Of a stretch of DNA of 64,000 nt, positions 1 through 11,647 are shown piece after piece (within the stretch, counting starts at the first letter, position 1; each line of letters starts with the position of its first letter). The position numbers and the translations under genes were made by a program. The DNA is from Cycas panzhihuaensis. Its lineage: Eukaryota > Cycadophyta. The notes under the pieces are model-generated. The model saw only the letters and a list, made by a program, of their open reading frames with translations, was not told where the DNA came from and searched no databases. Where the stretch lies: assembly GCA_023213395.1 (NCBI GenBank), contig CM041465.1:241311741-241375740 (forward strand), read 5' to 3'.

Positions 1-405
1 GACTGTAGAAGATCTACAAATGGGTATGTGTTTATCCTCTTTAGTGGCAAAATTAGTTAGATGAGTAAGAGACAACTAGTTATTATATTTTTAAGCATAG
101 AAGTAGAGAATATGGCAACTACCAATGCATGTAAGGAAGTTGTTTGGTTATAAAAATTATGCATATATATTATCTTTAAGTATGAAACTATGGGAATAGA
201 GTGTGATAGCTAAAGTACAATATATCTAGCAAAGAACCCTACTTTTCATGCTCAATTAAAGCATGTTAATACATAATTTTATTTTATGAGATACATGGTT
301 GAATACTACAAGGTGGATATGTAGAAGGATGCTATATAAAAGAATGCTATAGACCTATTGATTAAGGTTATTAGTACAAAAATATTTACTTAATATAGAA
401 AGGCA
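1..405 (+). pseudogene. Copia RNase H fragment (element E), decayed
   Basis: Plus-strand translation, allowing for stops, reads as the C-terminal part of a Ty1/copia polyprotein. Visible pieces are a TGYVF-like block, a SKRQ block, a short motif EYMATTNACKE carrying the RNase H glutamate, ECDS with the later aspartate, and FHAQLKHV, which matches the usual FHARTKHI. The tail before position 405 resembles the ADALTKP end of the family. Several codons are stops, so it cannot be functional. The rest of the element lies to the left of the window. A possible 3' LTR could follow at about 490-890, starting TGTTGAAC, but I found no second copy to confirm it. Confidence 0.75.
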
Positions 406-552
406 ATGAGCATTTCTGATTTTAGCATTTAGTAGCTTGTGTATATAAATTTCTTGCAAAGTCTTCAATAAATAGGAAATTACTAGATATGTTGAACACT
501 TTATAAGTGTTAGATGGGTATAAACATTATACTCGAGCTTATTTTGGGGGCG

Positions 553-575
553 TAGGGGCCTTAGAAGGGCCCCTA
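553..575. repeat. GC-rich perfect palindrome
   Basis: TAGGGGCC (553-560) and GGCCCCTA (568-575) form an 8 bp perfect inverted repeat around a 7-base loop. It stands out because the surrounding DNA is strongly AT-rich. It lies in the possible 3' LTR of element E. Function unknown. Confidence 0.6.
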
Positions 576-1127
576 GCTATGGGTTTTGGGGCATAATGAT
601 CTTCCAAGTTTATCCCATGGTGTTATGTTCATTATATTATAATATTGCTAGTTGATTTCTTATGAAATTATGTCTATATATACTTCTAGAGCAACATATA
701 TAAAAAAATTGGATGAGGATGAATATTTGAGAATTGGGGGTTTTCTTTCTGTATTATTTTGGTTATTACTCTAAGTAATAAAGTGGTTTATGCTTAGACT
801 CGAATATACTTAGAATATTTGTTTATTTAATTTTTATATAGTTTAAATTTTGTTATTACATTATTCCTCTAATTTATTTCTTTTCAGATAAAAGGTGTAT
901 AGATATTATTAATTTAGGATAAAAGGTGAATAAATATCATTAATTTGGGCACTATGACTATAGAGTCCATCTTAATTCCTTCTTAAGAATGTATTAGAAA
1001 AATGAAGTGTAATATATTATAAAGACTTAGTTCCTAGAAGTGTTGGGGGGGGGGAAAGGAAAATGATATAAATTATTTCAAGTATTTATCTTTCTTTTAT
1101 TTCTTTAAAACTTTTTGTAAACTGCAT

Positions 1128-1300
1128 GCTTCACATTCCTTTTCAGGAGGCTAGAAAGATGTTAGGCCTTAGTTTTATGTTTTGAGAATGAGTGGATATT
1201 ATAGATCCTACATAGTAACTATAGGCTTCACATTCTTTTTCAGGAGGCTAGAAAGATGTTAGGATGAGTGGATATTATAGATCCTACATAGTAACTATAG
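1128..1300. repeat. Two-copy tandem duplication
   Basis: Unit 1 is 1128-1224 and unit 2 is 1225-1300. Both start GCTTCACATTC and end GTAACTATAG. Unit 1 contains about 21 extra bases in the middle. The units otherwise differ at about one position, so the duplication is younger than the surrounding degraded DNA. Confidence 0.85.
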
Positions 1301-4300
1301 GTAAACTACATAACTTGCATGTCCACCTTGGAATTAGTGGTTAGTTAGTTTAGTTAGTTATGGGATTATTTGGTTATCATAGTTGTATATATGTTAGTTT
1401 CTTAATTAGTGGGTGGCCCCTTTAGGTGATCTAGGAACTCTAAGGCATGTAACCAAGTTATGGAACTAATAGTAAGCATATTTTATTATCATGTTATATT
1501 TTCATTATATGTGGGATAACAAAATAGACCATGGTATAGTATTATTTCCATAAAGGACTCAACAAGAATCTTTCATTTTAACTAGAGCTAATGTGATTAA
1601 GGAAATATATGAATTTAAAGAAAACCCACTAAGCTCACAATAGACCATCACATTCTTAAGAATAGATAGGGCTAAGCAATTATTTAATATTCTTGAAAAT
1701 TTTAAATATTTGGAATTACCTTTTTGTCTTTGTGAGAGGAAGTTTCACAATTTTGTAATATTGAAGTGGTTATGAATTTCACAAAGTAACAAAATAATAA
1801 TTAGTGAAGAATAGACTCATAAGACATAAGCAAGATGTCAAATGGGACAACCTTATTGGCTTAATATGACTTAAGATTAAAATGAATTTAGAAAAGGTAA
1901 TTTTATAAATCTTGCATTTGTTCATAACAAGTACATGTTTCAAAACCTAGGTTTATGAAAAGACTTAGTTGCAATGGTGGATTCTACCTTCACATTTACA
2001 AAAGTATTTTCTTCATAAAAGGTAAAAAGGTAAGAAAGCTAGAAAGTGGATAGAGGTTGTCAAATACTGAAGATATTTGGCAACATTTAGTGGGCCTCAT
2101 TATCATAAACCTCATAATTTCACATAAGCCTAAAAAGTACAAATTGAAAAGATTTGTGAAATAATAGATTACAAAGTATAAATGTATTTTTTTTGCTCGT
2201 TTATCTTTGTATATTTACATAAGAGGCCATTTTGCAAAAGTAAAGTTATAATTATAAAATTATATGATGCACAATGTTGAAAAGGAACATCTTCATTAAT
2301 GTTAGGATAGATGAAATGATTGGTGTTCTAACATGGATTTTAAATCATTTTAAACTTAAACTTCTTCATACTATTTTCATAATTTATAATAGTGTTTTTA
2401 TGGAGTAGTTCTATAATTAACAAGGTTTGAAGAATTTTACACCAAGGAAAGTATTTTCAAGTTCATTGCATCAAAGAATTGATCATTTTCTAAGGATGGT
2501 AATAATTAGGGATACTAGAAACATAAAGTTAGATGGATGAATATTTTTAATATGAAGAGATTAGAATGAATGGATATTTGGATAGTGAAGTCAACTCAAA
2601 TTGGAGCTATTCTAGGGGTTATACTATGTTTAAAAATCATTATGCTATCTATAGACAATTTAGATGAGAAGGAGAAAGCCATTTATAGCACTAAAGGAGA
2701 TATTCTTTGCAATTTGCTAGTGGAAAATTTATAAAGGCTTTTCTAAACTCTTCATTCAAATGCATTATTCAACATATTCTATTTATATCAATCTTTATAG
2801 AAGAACAAAGAAATTACTAAAGTGATATTAAGTTAGATGACTTTATTACTAGAAAAGGACATGGAGAGGAAGAATACTCTAACTAGTGAGTTTATTAATA
2901 GAATCCACATATGGGTGTTGCTACTATCCAAAGTATTTACATATAAAAATGATGAAATATAGACTTGGTAAGTGCTTAGTTAACTTATCTAATATAGATA
3001 AATTAAGTGATATTTTATTAAGCTATAGTTATAAATATAACTCTAGTTTGCTAGTTACTGAGGCTAAAAGATGAAGAAGGACTTTATTTGACCAACTATC
3101 TAATGTATACCATATTAGGACTCATAAAACTCTCAACCTTCTAATAAAAAAGCTACCTATGGAAACATGTGTAGCCATGAAATTTTGTTACTATCATGTT
3201 TGGTTGACCAAATATTAATCTTTCTATTATAAAATTACAAACAAATTTCCTTTTATTATTAAAAGAGCATTTAGATAACCCTAGAGGATTAGAGATAAAA
3301 TAAAGGGTTGGATACATGGAAGTTCAAAAAGGAGAAATAAAGTATATTACCTATTTTGGGAGTATTGCATAATTTATTTAAATGGTTATCATGGTTTTAA
3401 CTTCCTCTCTATAAAAATATCCCAAAGACAAGATGTGTTTCTTAGAGATTTATTGATAGATTTCCTTAATTTAGGCTTATCTACACCTGAAGACTAAGAA
3501 GACCTTAGACCAAAATAGATCAGTTTAATTTAGGTATTAAGATGCTAACTCTTGGTCCAACATTTATGTAGTAAGAAATTTGGTTAAAATGTTCAATTTA
3601 AAGAAGACTAGAGAAAGATATTATGATCCAAATGGTATAATGACAAGTTATATATAATCCATATACACGACTTATTAATTGCATATTCCAAATGGGTAGG
3701 ACCTGTCAACCTAAGCAATAGTAAAAGGAGACATCAATATTTTGAAGGATGTTATAAAATCAAAAGAGAAAAGAGTAGTGGCAAAGAGAAGAACCACCAA
3801 ATCATAAGTTTAAGTTCTTAAGATTGCATCCCTTAGGAGCACTAAAGAGACTTTACTAGGAGAGGATTGAATCATTGGCCATATAAGAAGAGGATGGGAA
3901 GACACATCCTAATAACAAACCTAAGGGTTGAGTGGGGATCTAAGTGGAGAGGGGTGTAAGGATATGCCCCTCGCAAGGTGTTCATATATCTCTTGTATGT
4001 AAGGGTGGAGACAACAAACTATGTGCTTCCTAAGTTAGTTAAGGGCAATGTACAAGTGTGTGTGACATGTTGTAAAAAGAAGAAAATAAAGAAATCTAAA
4101 AGTGAACTTATAAGTAACTATCATATAAAACAAATAACGTAAATAAGTAAATGAGGTAACAATGCATCAAATACATAAGTGAACTAAAGCTTAACTAAAA
4201 ACTTTAAGATAATATCAATCTAACAATCATCTAGTGTCCCAAAGGACCAAATAACATATGAAAAACCTGTCATGATGTGAAGGGGTTGATTGAGCACAGG

Positions 4301-7113
4301 TGTCCAACTACTACATGATTATGTATCTATCTTATTGAACTAAACCCATCTGAGGTAGATTGACCTAACCTAACTAGACTTCTACACAACCCTAAAATGA
4401 CAAACTCAATCTCTAATAACTAGGAAAAAAACTACCTAGAGTGAGAGGTTTGAAGTAATTAAGACCATAAGATATATCTACTTATAGATAAGTTAGTGGG
4501 GAGCTTTTAATATAAGTGACCTAGTTCACATAAGTGCGAGTTGACCTAATAGTACTTACATCTAATTCCAATAAACTTTAAGCTTCCAAGAGATGAAGAA
4601 GAAGAGGACACTACTTTTAATAAGATAAATGGGGTTCACTCAACTATCCATGCCCCATGCATAAACATGTAGCAAGGATAGATGCCCCTCATTGGCTCAT
4701 TCAAAACATAGATATAGAGGACTCAACACACCTAAATACACAAGACTATATCTTCTGTCAAGTTAAAAAACCTAGTTAGAGAAATGATAGTCCCCTCTCT
4801 TTGGTATGATAATGGAACCTATCCTAAAAAGGCTATGAAGTGCACATCATACATTAAATATAGTTGTTATGCAACTTTAATTTTTATGAAAAAAATAATA
4901 AATCTAACCTAATAAAAAAGTTTGTGGGCCTCATAGATTTAAGGAATCATAATAGCTGCAACCCTCTTCCCTATCATAGACTTTAAAAGTACACATCAAA
5001 GAATTAATTGGCATGCACATGTAATGCAATGTACTATATTAAAAAGCATTCTTTAACTATGTATTTTTTGGTTTCTTTTAGTACACTTTGCTTTTGGAAT
5101 AAAAAATGCACTTACATGCAAGATAAGGAAGAGGCAAGCAATAATGATAAATCCACAAGCATGCTACTCTTTTTCTACCTTTTGGTTTTCAAAATAAAGT
5201 ATGAAATAAAAGATAAATTTTGAGATTTTTTTTTCTTTCAAAATAGAATCTATGAAAAAGAGGGGGGGGGTGAAAAATACCTAGAGCAATACACTAAATA
5301 ATTATTACAAACTATCTTCAATGCAATTTCTATAAATTTTCAATTTGTTAACAATCATCAAATGAAGTTAAGATAACATGTAAATGTATAATCTAATTCA
5401 TAGAAAAACATTGCTAGTGTTTTTAGTTTCTAGATTGGCCTCTGACAAGAAAAGAGTTTGATAAGAAATTTAGTCACTTTTGAATCAAACATTTAGTCAC
5501 TTTCTAGTGAAATTTTGGTAACATGTTTACTATGTAATAGGAACTTGATTATTTTTGGAAAGAAGAAGGAGAAATGGGAGTCCCACAAAATCTCCATGAG
5601 ATTTTAAACTTGTAAAAGACCACTTGAAGAGCTCCTCACTTACACAAAGTTAGTTGCATGCAAGATATACCAAAACTTGATGGAAAATCTAACAAATAAG
5701 ACACTAAATTACAAGCTAAAAATAAGTAGTAAATTAGTGTAAAGAGAGCCTAAAAGATGGTGGGGTTACATATGTTTATGAGCTCAATGACTAATACTAA
5801 GCCCTTTTTCTCTCTGTAAGATACCAACACAATAAAGACTGAAGTATATAAAGGGAAAGTAACTAAAATTGAAGTAAATAAAAAAACATAAAAAGACAGA
5901 AACTCAATTCTTAAAAAATAAATAAAGAACCACTTAGGAAAGGTTGAAAATCCTAGTAGTGTATGAACAATTGTCCTAATTCTCAGTGAAATAGGGATGC
6001 CAATGAAATTTAGCTCTAATGAGAGATTGCTCCAACAACAACTAGTATTTAATCTCCAAGCCGAGTGAGAAAGCCAATAATTATATTTGAGTGCAATGAG
6101 AATTCTACCTAAATTTTGACAATATAATATTATAATTTTTTTGTTCCCTTTCAGTTAAAAGAGAAGGGTATAAATAGAAAATAGAAGGGTTAGGGCTTAT
6201 GGTTTTAGGCCCATAGATTAAGAGGATACCATAGGCCAAAGCCATGGGCTAATAGGTCATGGTTTTAGGACTAATTAATGTTAAAGTATTAATTGGCCTA
6301 TGATATTCAATCAAAACCCATGTGCAACCTATAGTTTTGATTAATCAAATGGATTGGCCCATGTTTAAACACTGTAAATGGATGGCCAACTATATGCTGA
6401 AAAAGTTTTAAGTGAAAAAAATAATCTTGGAAAGTTTACTATGATACCATAAAGTTTGTGTTTTTACAATACCATAAAAGCTTCATTTTTGTAAATGTAA
6501 ATAAAAATTAGAGGAAGACAATGAAAATTATAATGGTATAAGAGAAAAATAGAGTAAGACGGACATAAATCATAGCAAGATGGATGAAAATATATAAAAT
6601 AATGATAATTTTGAAGAAAAAAAGGTGTAAAAGAGAAAACTAAATAAAGTAATATTACAAATAAGAAAAAAATAAGGGTAACATATGACTTGTAAAGGTA
6701 CTTAAAGGTTGTTCTTTAATCTATTGAGCTTGGATAGGCAACTATTAAGTCGTCAATCATGGATAAACTTATCATTAACTAAATACAAGCACATTCATTT
6801 GATAGATCAACAAGCCAATAATATCACATGATCATAAAAGAATTAATCTGAGCTAATCTAAGATAAACTAGAAAGTAAGAAGCACATACCTTCACTTACT
6901 TATTAGTATGATGATTGCAAAACTCTGAGATTATGAGAAACACTTAACTCCTTAGCAGTATAATCTATTGAAATGATGCTTATAAGATGGTGAATGCTAT
7001 CAATAATGCCCTATATAGATTATGCATGCAATTGTGAAAATAGAAGGGGAAGATAGTCTATCATAGCTTAGCCTCCTTAGTAGGTGTTCAAAGAATGTTA
7101 CTCTTAGTTTAAC

Positions 7114-7496
7114 TATTAAAACTTGTAATAACCCCTTCATTACAATGTAATACTTCCATACTTGTATATTATGTACATTAGGTGAACCCTTATTGTAATT
7201 TAACCATAATGTAACACTATGTTAGGTTTGGCACCTTTGCTAATATGTTGGCCAGTAGTAATGATGTAAATATTTATGGTATGCTTATAAATTAAGCACC
7301 ACACCTTACATTTGTACATTGGATATTATTCATGTAGAAGTTTTATTAGAATAAAGATGCACAGTGTAACCAATTTACCCATAGCTATTCACTCAATATA
7401 TTATTCATGTTTTGATCTCATTTATGTAGTTTGATTTACTTTATTAAGTGTTATTATTGAATACACATTGATATTAGATCTTGATGTTAATCTAAG
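7114..7496 (+). repeat. 5' LTR of element C
   Basis: Matches 29716-30096 over its length, for example the shared blocks TTATGTACATTAGGTGA, AATTAAGCACCACACC and GATATTATTCATGTA. It starts TATTAAAAC, where TGTTAAAAC is expected. It is preceded by TTAAC. The right boundary is uncertain by a few bases because the last 10 or so bases are poorly conserved between the copies. Confidence 0.8.
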
Positions 7497-7497
7497 A

Positions 7498-7510
7498 TGG
7501 TATTAAATCC
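7498..7510 (+). other. Primer-binding site of element C, decayed
   Basis: TGGTATTAAATCC, directly after the LTR, resembles the initiator-methionine tRNA site TGGTATCAGAGCC with four changes. The position right after the LTR supports the call. Confidence 0.6.
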
Positions 7511-8719
7511 ATTATATATATTTTTCATTAATAGTTTATGAGTTATGTGAGAAATAGAGGCCTGTTTACTAAAATGACACCTCACTCATATCATTTTTTA
7601 AGTTTTATTTTTCATAATATTTAGTATCCATCAATTAATTTGATGCTACTATAAGTAGTCTTTAGCTCGTATTAGCCTTAAGGTGGAGATTTTTAGGCTA
7701 GTTATAGTTCAAAGATCTCCTAGTTCTATTTTTGGTAAAAATGGCTTACCATTCCTTCATTTGGCCCCTATTTTAACCCTAATCCATTTGTTCAAGTACT
7801 ATTTTACTCTCTAATAAAGATTTGATGAATTTGGTAGTCTTCTAAAGATACTTAACTATTGTTACAAGTAATCACAAGAAGTTTTCAATGATTATTCTTA
7901 AGTTTTTAGCCCTAACCTGTTGTATAACCTCTATAAGCTTGTTTGACCTCATTTAAGCTTGTTTCTCTCTATAACAACTCAGAGAATATTTGAAAGGGGT
8001 GTCATATCCTTTAGATGCCATTCTAATTGAAGTTGAAGCATTCGTAAAGGGATTTCCAACCTAGTTTATTCCCATTCTCTATAGAAAACTGCATAGAAGC
8101 TATGAAAGTCACACTGCTTCAAACATTATTTAATTATTATTTTCTAAACTTTACTTTTCATAAACTTTAAGAGAAATTAAAAAGGATTTAAATTTTTAGC
8201 TTGAATCTTCTTAAAAGTGATTCAGTTTGATCATATATCACTTTATATAACTATATTTTTAAAATAAAAGAGGCAGATTTCAAAATCATTAAGCTATCTT
8301 TTATAATTTTTGAGTGATTGAAAAGATTAGGGATTTTTTGATAAAGTTTTAAGTTTGCCTAGCTCCCTTAAAGTCTAGCCTATGGTCATATACACTAGTT
8401 CTATGATTGGAGTCTAGACAACAAAGGGGGCTTAAGCCATCTCCATTGAAAATTTTTATCACAAAGGGTACTTGTTATAGTTTTTACTATAACTTTTCAA
8501 TGGAGAATTAGATTTAGGAGCCATCTAAACTATTGGAAAGATAATTTAGATGGCTATAATTTGAAGTTATTTCCAGCCTAATTTGTATTCATTTATTAGG
8601 AGTTCTAAGCTACTCAATTTGACATTCTTATTTAAGTAATCTTAAGCATTATTTCATCAATTGAAAGCCTATATTTAACTTTGCATAAGATTTTCAAATG
8701 TTGTATGCTGTTGGTATCT
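7511..8719 (+). other. Leader of element C, first part
   Basis: Non-coding 5' leader of the Copia element, ended by the insertion of D. No open frame with recognisable motifs was seen. It holds the hairpin cluster at 8440-8555. It continues after D at 11648-12379. Confidence 0.6.
8440..8555. repeat. Cluster of three perfect inverted repeats
   Basis: Outer arms TCTCCATTGAAAA (8440-8452) and TTTTCAATGGAGA (8494-8506), 13 bp perfect. Nested inside is GTTATAGT (8474-8481) with ACTATAAC (8486-8493), 8 bp with a TTTT loop. A separate stem follows: AGCCATCTAAA (8519-8529) with TTTAGATGGCT (8545-8555), 11 bp perfect. The cluster lies about 0.95 kb after the primer site, where plant retroelement RNA may fold for packaging. 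It could equally be a tiny foldback insertion. Confidence 0.8.
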
Positions 8720-8724
8720 ATTAG

Positions 8725-9127
8725 TGTAGGAAATAGATATTTTGCAAGAGAACAGGGCAGAACATAGAATAGAATCACATAGCTCAATATTACAATACAT
8801 CAATGTAACATAAACTAAAAATCCATTATAGTCATTCCATTGTAGTGAAGAGAGTTACAAATTTCCCAAATAAGGGAAGTGTCTCAAGACACCAAGGTTG
8901 CACACCCTTCAATATTTATAATTTAGGGGAGGAGGGAAACTCCTTAACCCCTGAATTCAAAATAATAATAAAATAAAGTTAACTCAAATGAAACTAAGTT
9001 AAATCAAAGTTAAACTTACCTTAACTTACCTCGACATGTTGAGCATCATATGTCTAAATTGAAGTTGATGAGGTGTACAATCCTAGTTAAAATGGTGGAA
9101 GTGGAGTGATAATGATTAACTCCAAAA
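8725..9127 (-). repeat. 3' LTR of element D
   Basis: Read on the minus strand it should start TGTTGGAGTT, but the first bases have mutated to TTTTGGAGTT. It ends TTCCTACA. Its partner is 11240-11642. It is the same family as the LTR of element H at 61618-62047 and more distantly those of element A. Confidence 0.9.
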
Positions 9128-9138
9128 TTCTCCCCCTT
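9128..9138 (-). other. Polypurine tract of element D
   Basis: AAGGGGGAGAA on the minus strand, directly before the 3' LTR. This is the expected site for plus-strand DNA priming. Confidence 0.8.
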
Positions 9139-9301
9139 AATGTCATCACGAATACTTGTATCTTTTCCTTGAACTTATGGAACTTGTACTTGAAAAAAAC
9201 TTTAAAATTTTGATCTTTATCAATATGCTTCAATATTCTTGCAACATGTGTCTTTGTATCATGAAGTAATTAAAAAAGGATGTAAGTAAATGATGCTTGA
9301 T

Positions 9302-9901
9302 TCAAGTATATATGTATAGATATAACTTTGACTTTGTCAACTGAAACATTGAGAAAAATTTGAATTTGAACTTTATCTTTTGTAATGTCATATCTTTGTC
9401 AATAACTGTCATATCATAAGATTCTTTTTTTGTCATATCAGATTCATTCTCTCTCATGTCATAAGATTCATCTTCATTCTCCCCCTCAAATGGAGGATCA
9501 AATTCTTGTGTAGCAAGTTGGTCCTGCATTTGATCTGAATCTTCATTGGTTTTATCATCATGATCCACCTGTTATGTCACCTGTCTCACATGCTCAACAC
9601 AAATATCATCAAATACAAAGAGGGTATCTCCCCCATAAGTGAAAATTAAAATATCCCAAATAGACTTAGAGGTTGTTAATTCACAAACCTTTGAAAAAAC
9701 ATTATCATTCATAGTGCAAAATAATAATCCTAATGCTTCATTATCTTTTCTAATGTTTTCCTTAATACTAACATCGTAGTCATCTTACAAATATTTCTAT
9801 AAATCATATGCAATAAAATAATTCTTCATGGCCTTATGCTATAGGGAAAGGTTATGACCATCAAAAATGAGAAATTGTACTTGATCAAGGTTAAATGCCA
9901 T
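9302..9901 (-). pseudogene. Copia gag N-terminal domain, element D
   Basis: Starting from an ATG at 9901 the frame reads MAFNLDQVQFLIFDGHNLSL, then KAMKNYFIAYDL and later SKSIWDIL. This is the DUF4219/UBN2 type of Copia gag, where FDGxNYxxW and S..AWD blocks are typical. Stops replace three tryptophans and a glutamine or two. The last 88 codons (9302-9568) are open, acidic, and include FDPPFEGEN. There is no zinc knuckle and no protease after it. A homologous gag remnant occurs in element A. The product would have been a capsid-like protein, but it is now broken. Confidence 0.7.
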
Positions 9902-9909
9902 ATTACGTA

Positions 9910-11125
9910 AACTTTTAGTACATAAAAGAAGTGTACTTTTATTAAATCAAAAAAGTCAATAAATGACTAAACTTGTATGATGTCAAATATCCTATTCAAA
10001 AGAAATATAATATACCTATGAATGTATATAAAGAGATGTAATGCCCTTTAGAAAGTCAATTAACTAAGCATAATAAAGAAATGATTCTTTTAATAATGAT
10101 AAAAAAGCTTTTCAATAAGTATGCCTCTCAAATAAACTTTGATGATAAAACATAAAGATTTCTTAATCTTTGATTTTTAAATGAATAATCTTTCAATGCA
10201 ATAAATCTTTTGCCTTAATAATAATATAATGGTGAAATATATATGAGTCTTTCACTTTGAAATATAATAAATATGAAAAAATATTTGAATAAAAAAGTAT
10301 TATACTCCTTAAAAGAATGATTTAGAGGATAACTTTAAGTTTGACAGCTTAAACAATACACTAAATGATATTAGAATGATGTGAAACTTTACGAGTATGA
10401 ATATTAATGAAATATAAATCCAACGGAACTGACCATTTTGAAAACAGGTTCCTATAGGTCAAATTTTGAATGACCAAATATGCATGCCTCATTTTGAAGC
10501 ACAACAGGAGCAGGGAGCTCAAAATTGTATAAAAAATGGTAATAGCATGCTTAGTAAATACTATAAAATAATTAAATATTATTTATAGGACTGCTCAATG
10601 TACTCTCAATTAAAACATTTTGAAAAAATATATTAAAAAATGAGTAAAAATGGTAGGTTAAAGATAATTAAGTACCTCTGGTTTGAATGATTTGAAAATC
10701 AGTAAAAATACGTTAAAATGTATAAAAAACTATGTCAACTTGAAGGGTAATGAGTCAACTTCCCAAAAAAACTAACAAAACTAAATTTGGATGTCAAACA
10801 GAAAAGTTATAGCAAAAATGGCAACTAGTACTTTTATGTAAAAAAGGTAAAAAAAGTGCTAAAAACTACTAAAATGCCACTTTCAGTGATTAAAATAGTG
10901 GTCTAAATGAATTCTAAAAAATAAAATAAAATATGGATAATGAAGTTTGTTGAAAGTAGATCATTGTGGAATAAATTCAGGTAGAAAACAGTTTCCCAGT
11001 AATAAAATACAATTAATTCAAAAATTGATTTTATAAAAAGGTTAAAAAAATGACTGATTGATTTTAAATCCACTGAAATGGGTTCAAATCAGCACCAAAT
11101 TGGTTATATGACCAGTCAAAATTGA
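9910..11125 (-). other. Non-coding interior of element D
   Basis: About 1.2 kb with no coding signal. Part of it (about 10330-11140) is recognisably related to element A near 16190-16800: both hold AGGTTCCT followed by a similar AT-rich text. Non-coding sequence is therefore conserved between the two gag-only elements. Confidence 0.6.
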
Positions 11126-11129
11126 TCTA

Positions 11130-11225
11130 CAGAAAATTTCTAATACTTATGCCCTTAGAACCTCAACTACTATGGATAGTGATTTATGGCATCGACATTT
11201 TGGTCATCTTAACTACAACAGTTTA
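11130..11225 (+). pseudogene. Copia GAG-pre-integrase fragment, antisense within D
   Basis: The plus strand is open and reads DSDLWHRHFGHLNYNSL, the histidine part of the Copia zinc-binding domain found just before integrase (consensus LWHRRFGHLN). It is in the opposite direction to element D and ends exactly where D's primer site begins. It is too short to be functional. It looks like a captured piece of another Copia element. Element A has nothing similar at the same place. Confidence 0.75.
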
Positions 11226-11237
11226 GCTCTGATACCA
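11226..11237 (-). other. Primer-binding site of element D
   Basis: On the minus strand TGGTATCAGAGC, a perfect match to the usual initiator-methionine tRNA primer site, two bases after the 5' LTR. Confidence 0.9.
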
Positions 11238-11239
11238 AA

Positions 11240-11642
11240 TGTAGGAAATAGATATTTTGTAAGAGAATAGGGTAGAACATAAAATAGAATCACATAGCTC
11301 AATATTATAATACATCAATGTAACATAAACTAAAAATCCATTGTAGTCATTCCATTGTAGTAAAGAGAGTTACAAATTTCCTAAATAAGGGCAGTGTCTT
11401 AAGACACCAGGGTTGCACACCCCTCAATATTTATAATTTGGGGGAGGAGGGAAACTCCTCAATCCCTAAATTCAAAATAATAATAAAATAAAGTTAACTC
11501 AAATGAAACTAACTTAAATCAAAGTTAAACTTACCTTAACTTACTTCGACATATTGAGTATCAAATGTCTAAATTGAAGTTGTTGAGGTGTACAATCTTG
11601 GTTGGAAATGTGGGAGTGGAGTGATGATAATTAACTCCAACA
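11240..11642 (-). repeat. 5' LTR of element D
   Basis: Read on the minus strand it starts TGTTGGAGTTAATT and ends TTCCTACA. It is 403 bp, equal to its partner, and is followed on the plus strand by the duplicated target ATTAG. Confidence 0.9.
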
Positions 11643-11647
11643 ATTAG

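Larger units (their letters stand above)
406..7108. other. AT-rich intergenic DNA without recognisable genes
   Basis: About 6.7 kb outside element C. The short open frames (for example 2886-3074 and 5008-5223) have no recognisable motif, no conserved neighbour and no similarity to each other, and I do not call them genes. Poly-G runs occur near 1045 and 5267. The stretch is likely old transposon debris, but I could not assign it. Confidence 0.5.
8725..11642 (-). mobile_element. Element D: small gag-only Copia-type retrotransposon
   Basis: Complete by structure: two 403 bp LTRs (8725-9127, 11240-11642), target duplication ATTAG (8720-8724 and 11643-11647), a perfect TGGTATCAGAGC primer site and a polypurine tract, all in minus orientation. 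The 2.1 kb interior has only an N-terminal gag domain, with no protease, integrase or RT. This matches the published description of TR-GAG elements, which are non-autonomous LTR elements keeping only gag. By eye the LTRs differ at about 31 of 403 positions. It inserted into the leader of element C. Confidence 0.9.

Noticed and set aside
490-890. 3' LTR of element E
   Set aside because: TG start and CA end can be found, but no second copy or clear polypurine tract; left as a possibility only.
2886-3074. 62-codon open frame on the plus strand
   Set aside because: No recognisable motif and surrounded by stop-rich DNA. I tried to read 2100-3900 as a decayed polyprotein but could not support any family.
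5008-5223. 71-codon open frame on the plus strand
   Set aside because: No motif, no conserved partner, skewed AT-rich composition; consistent with chance.
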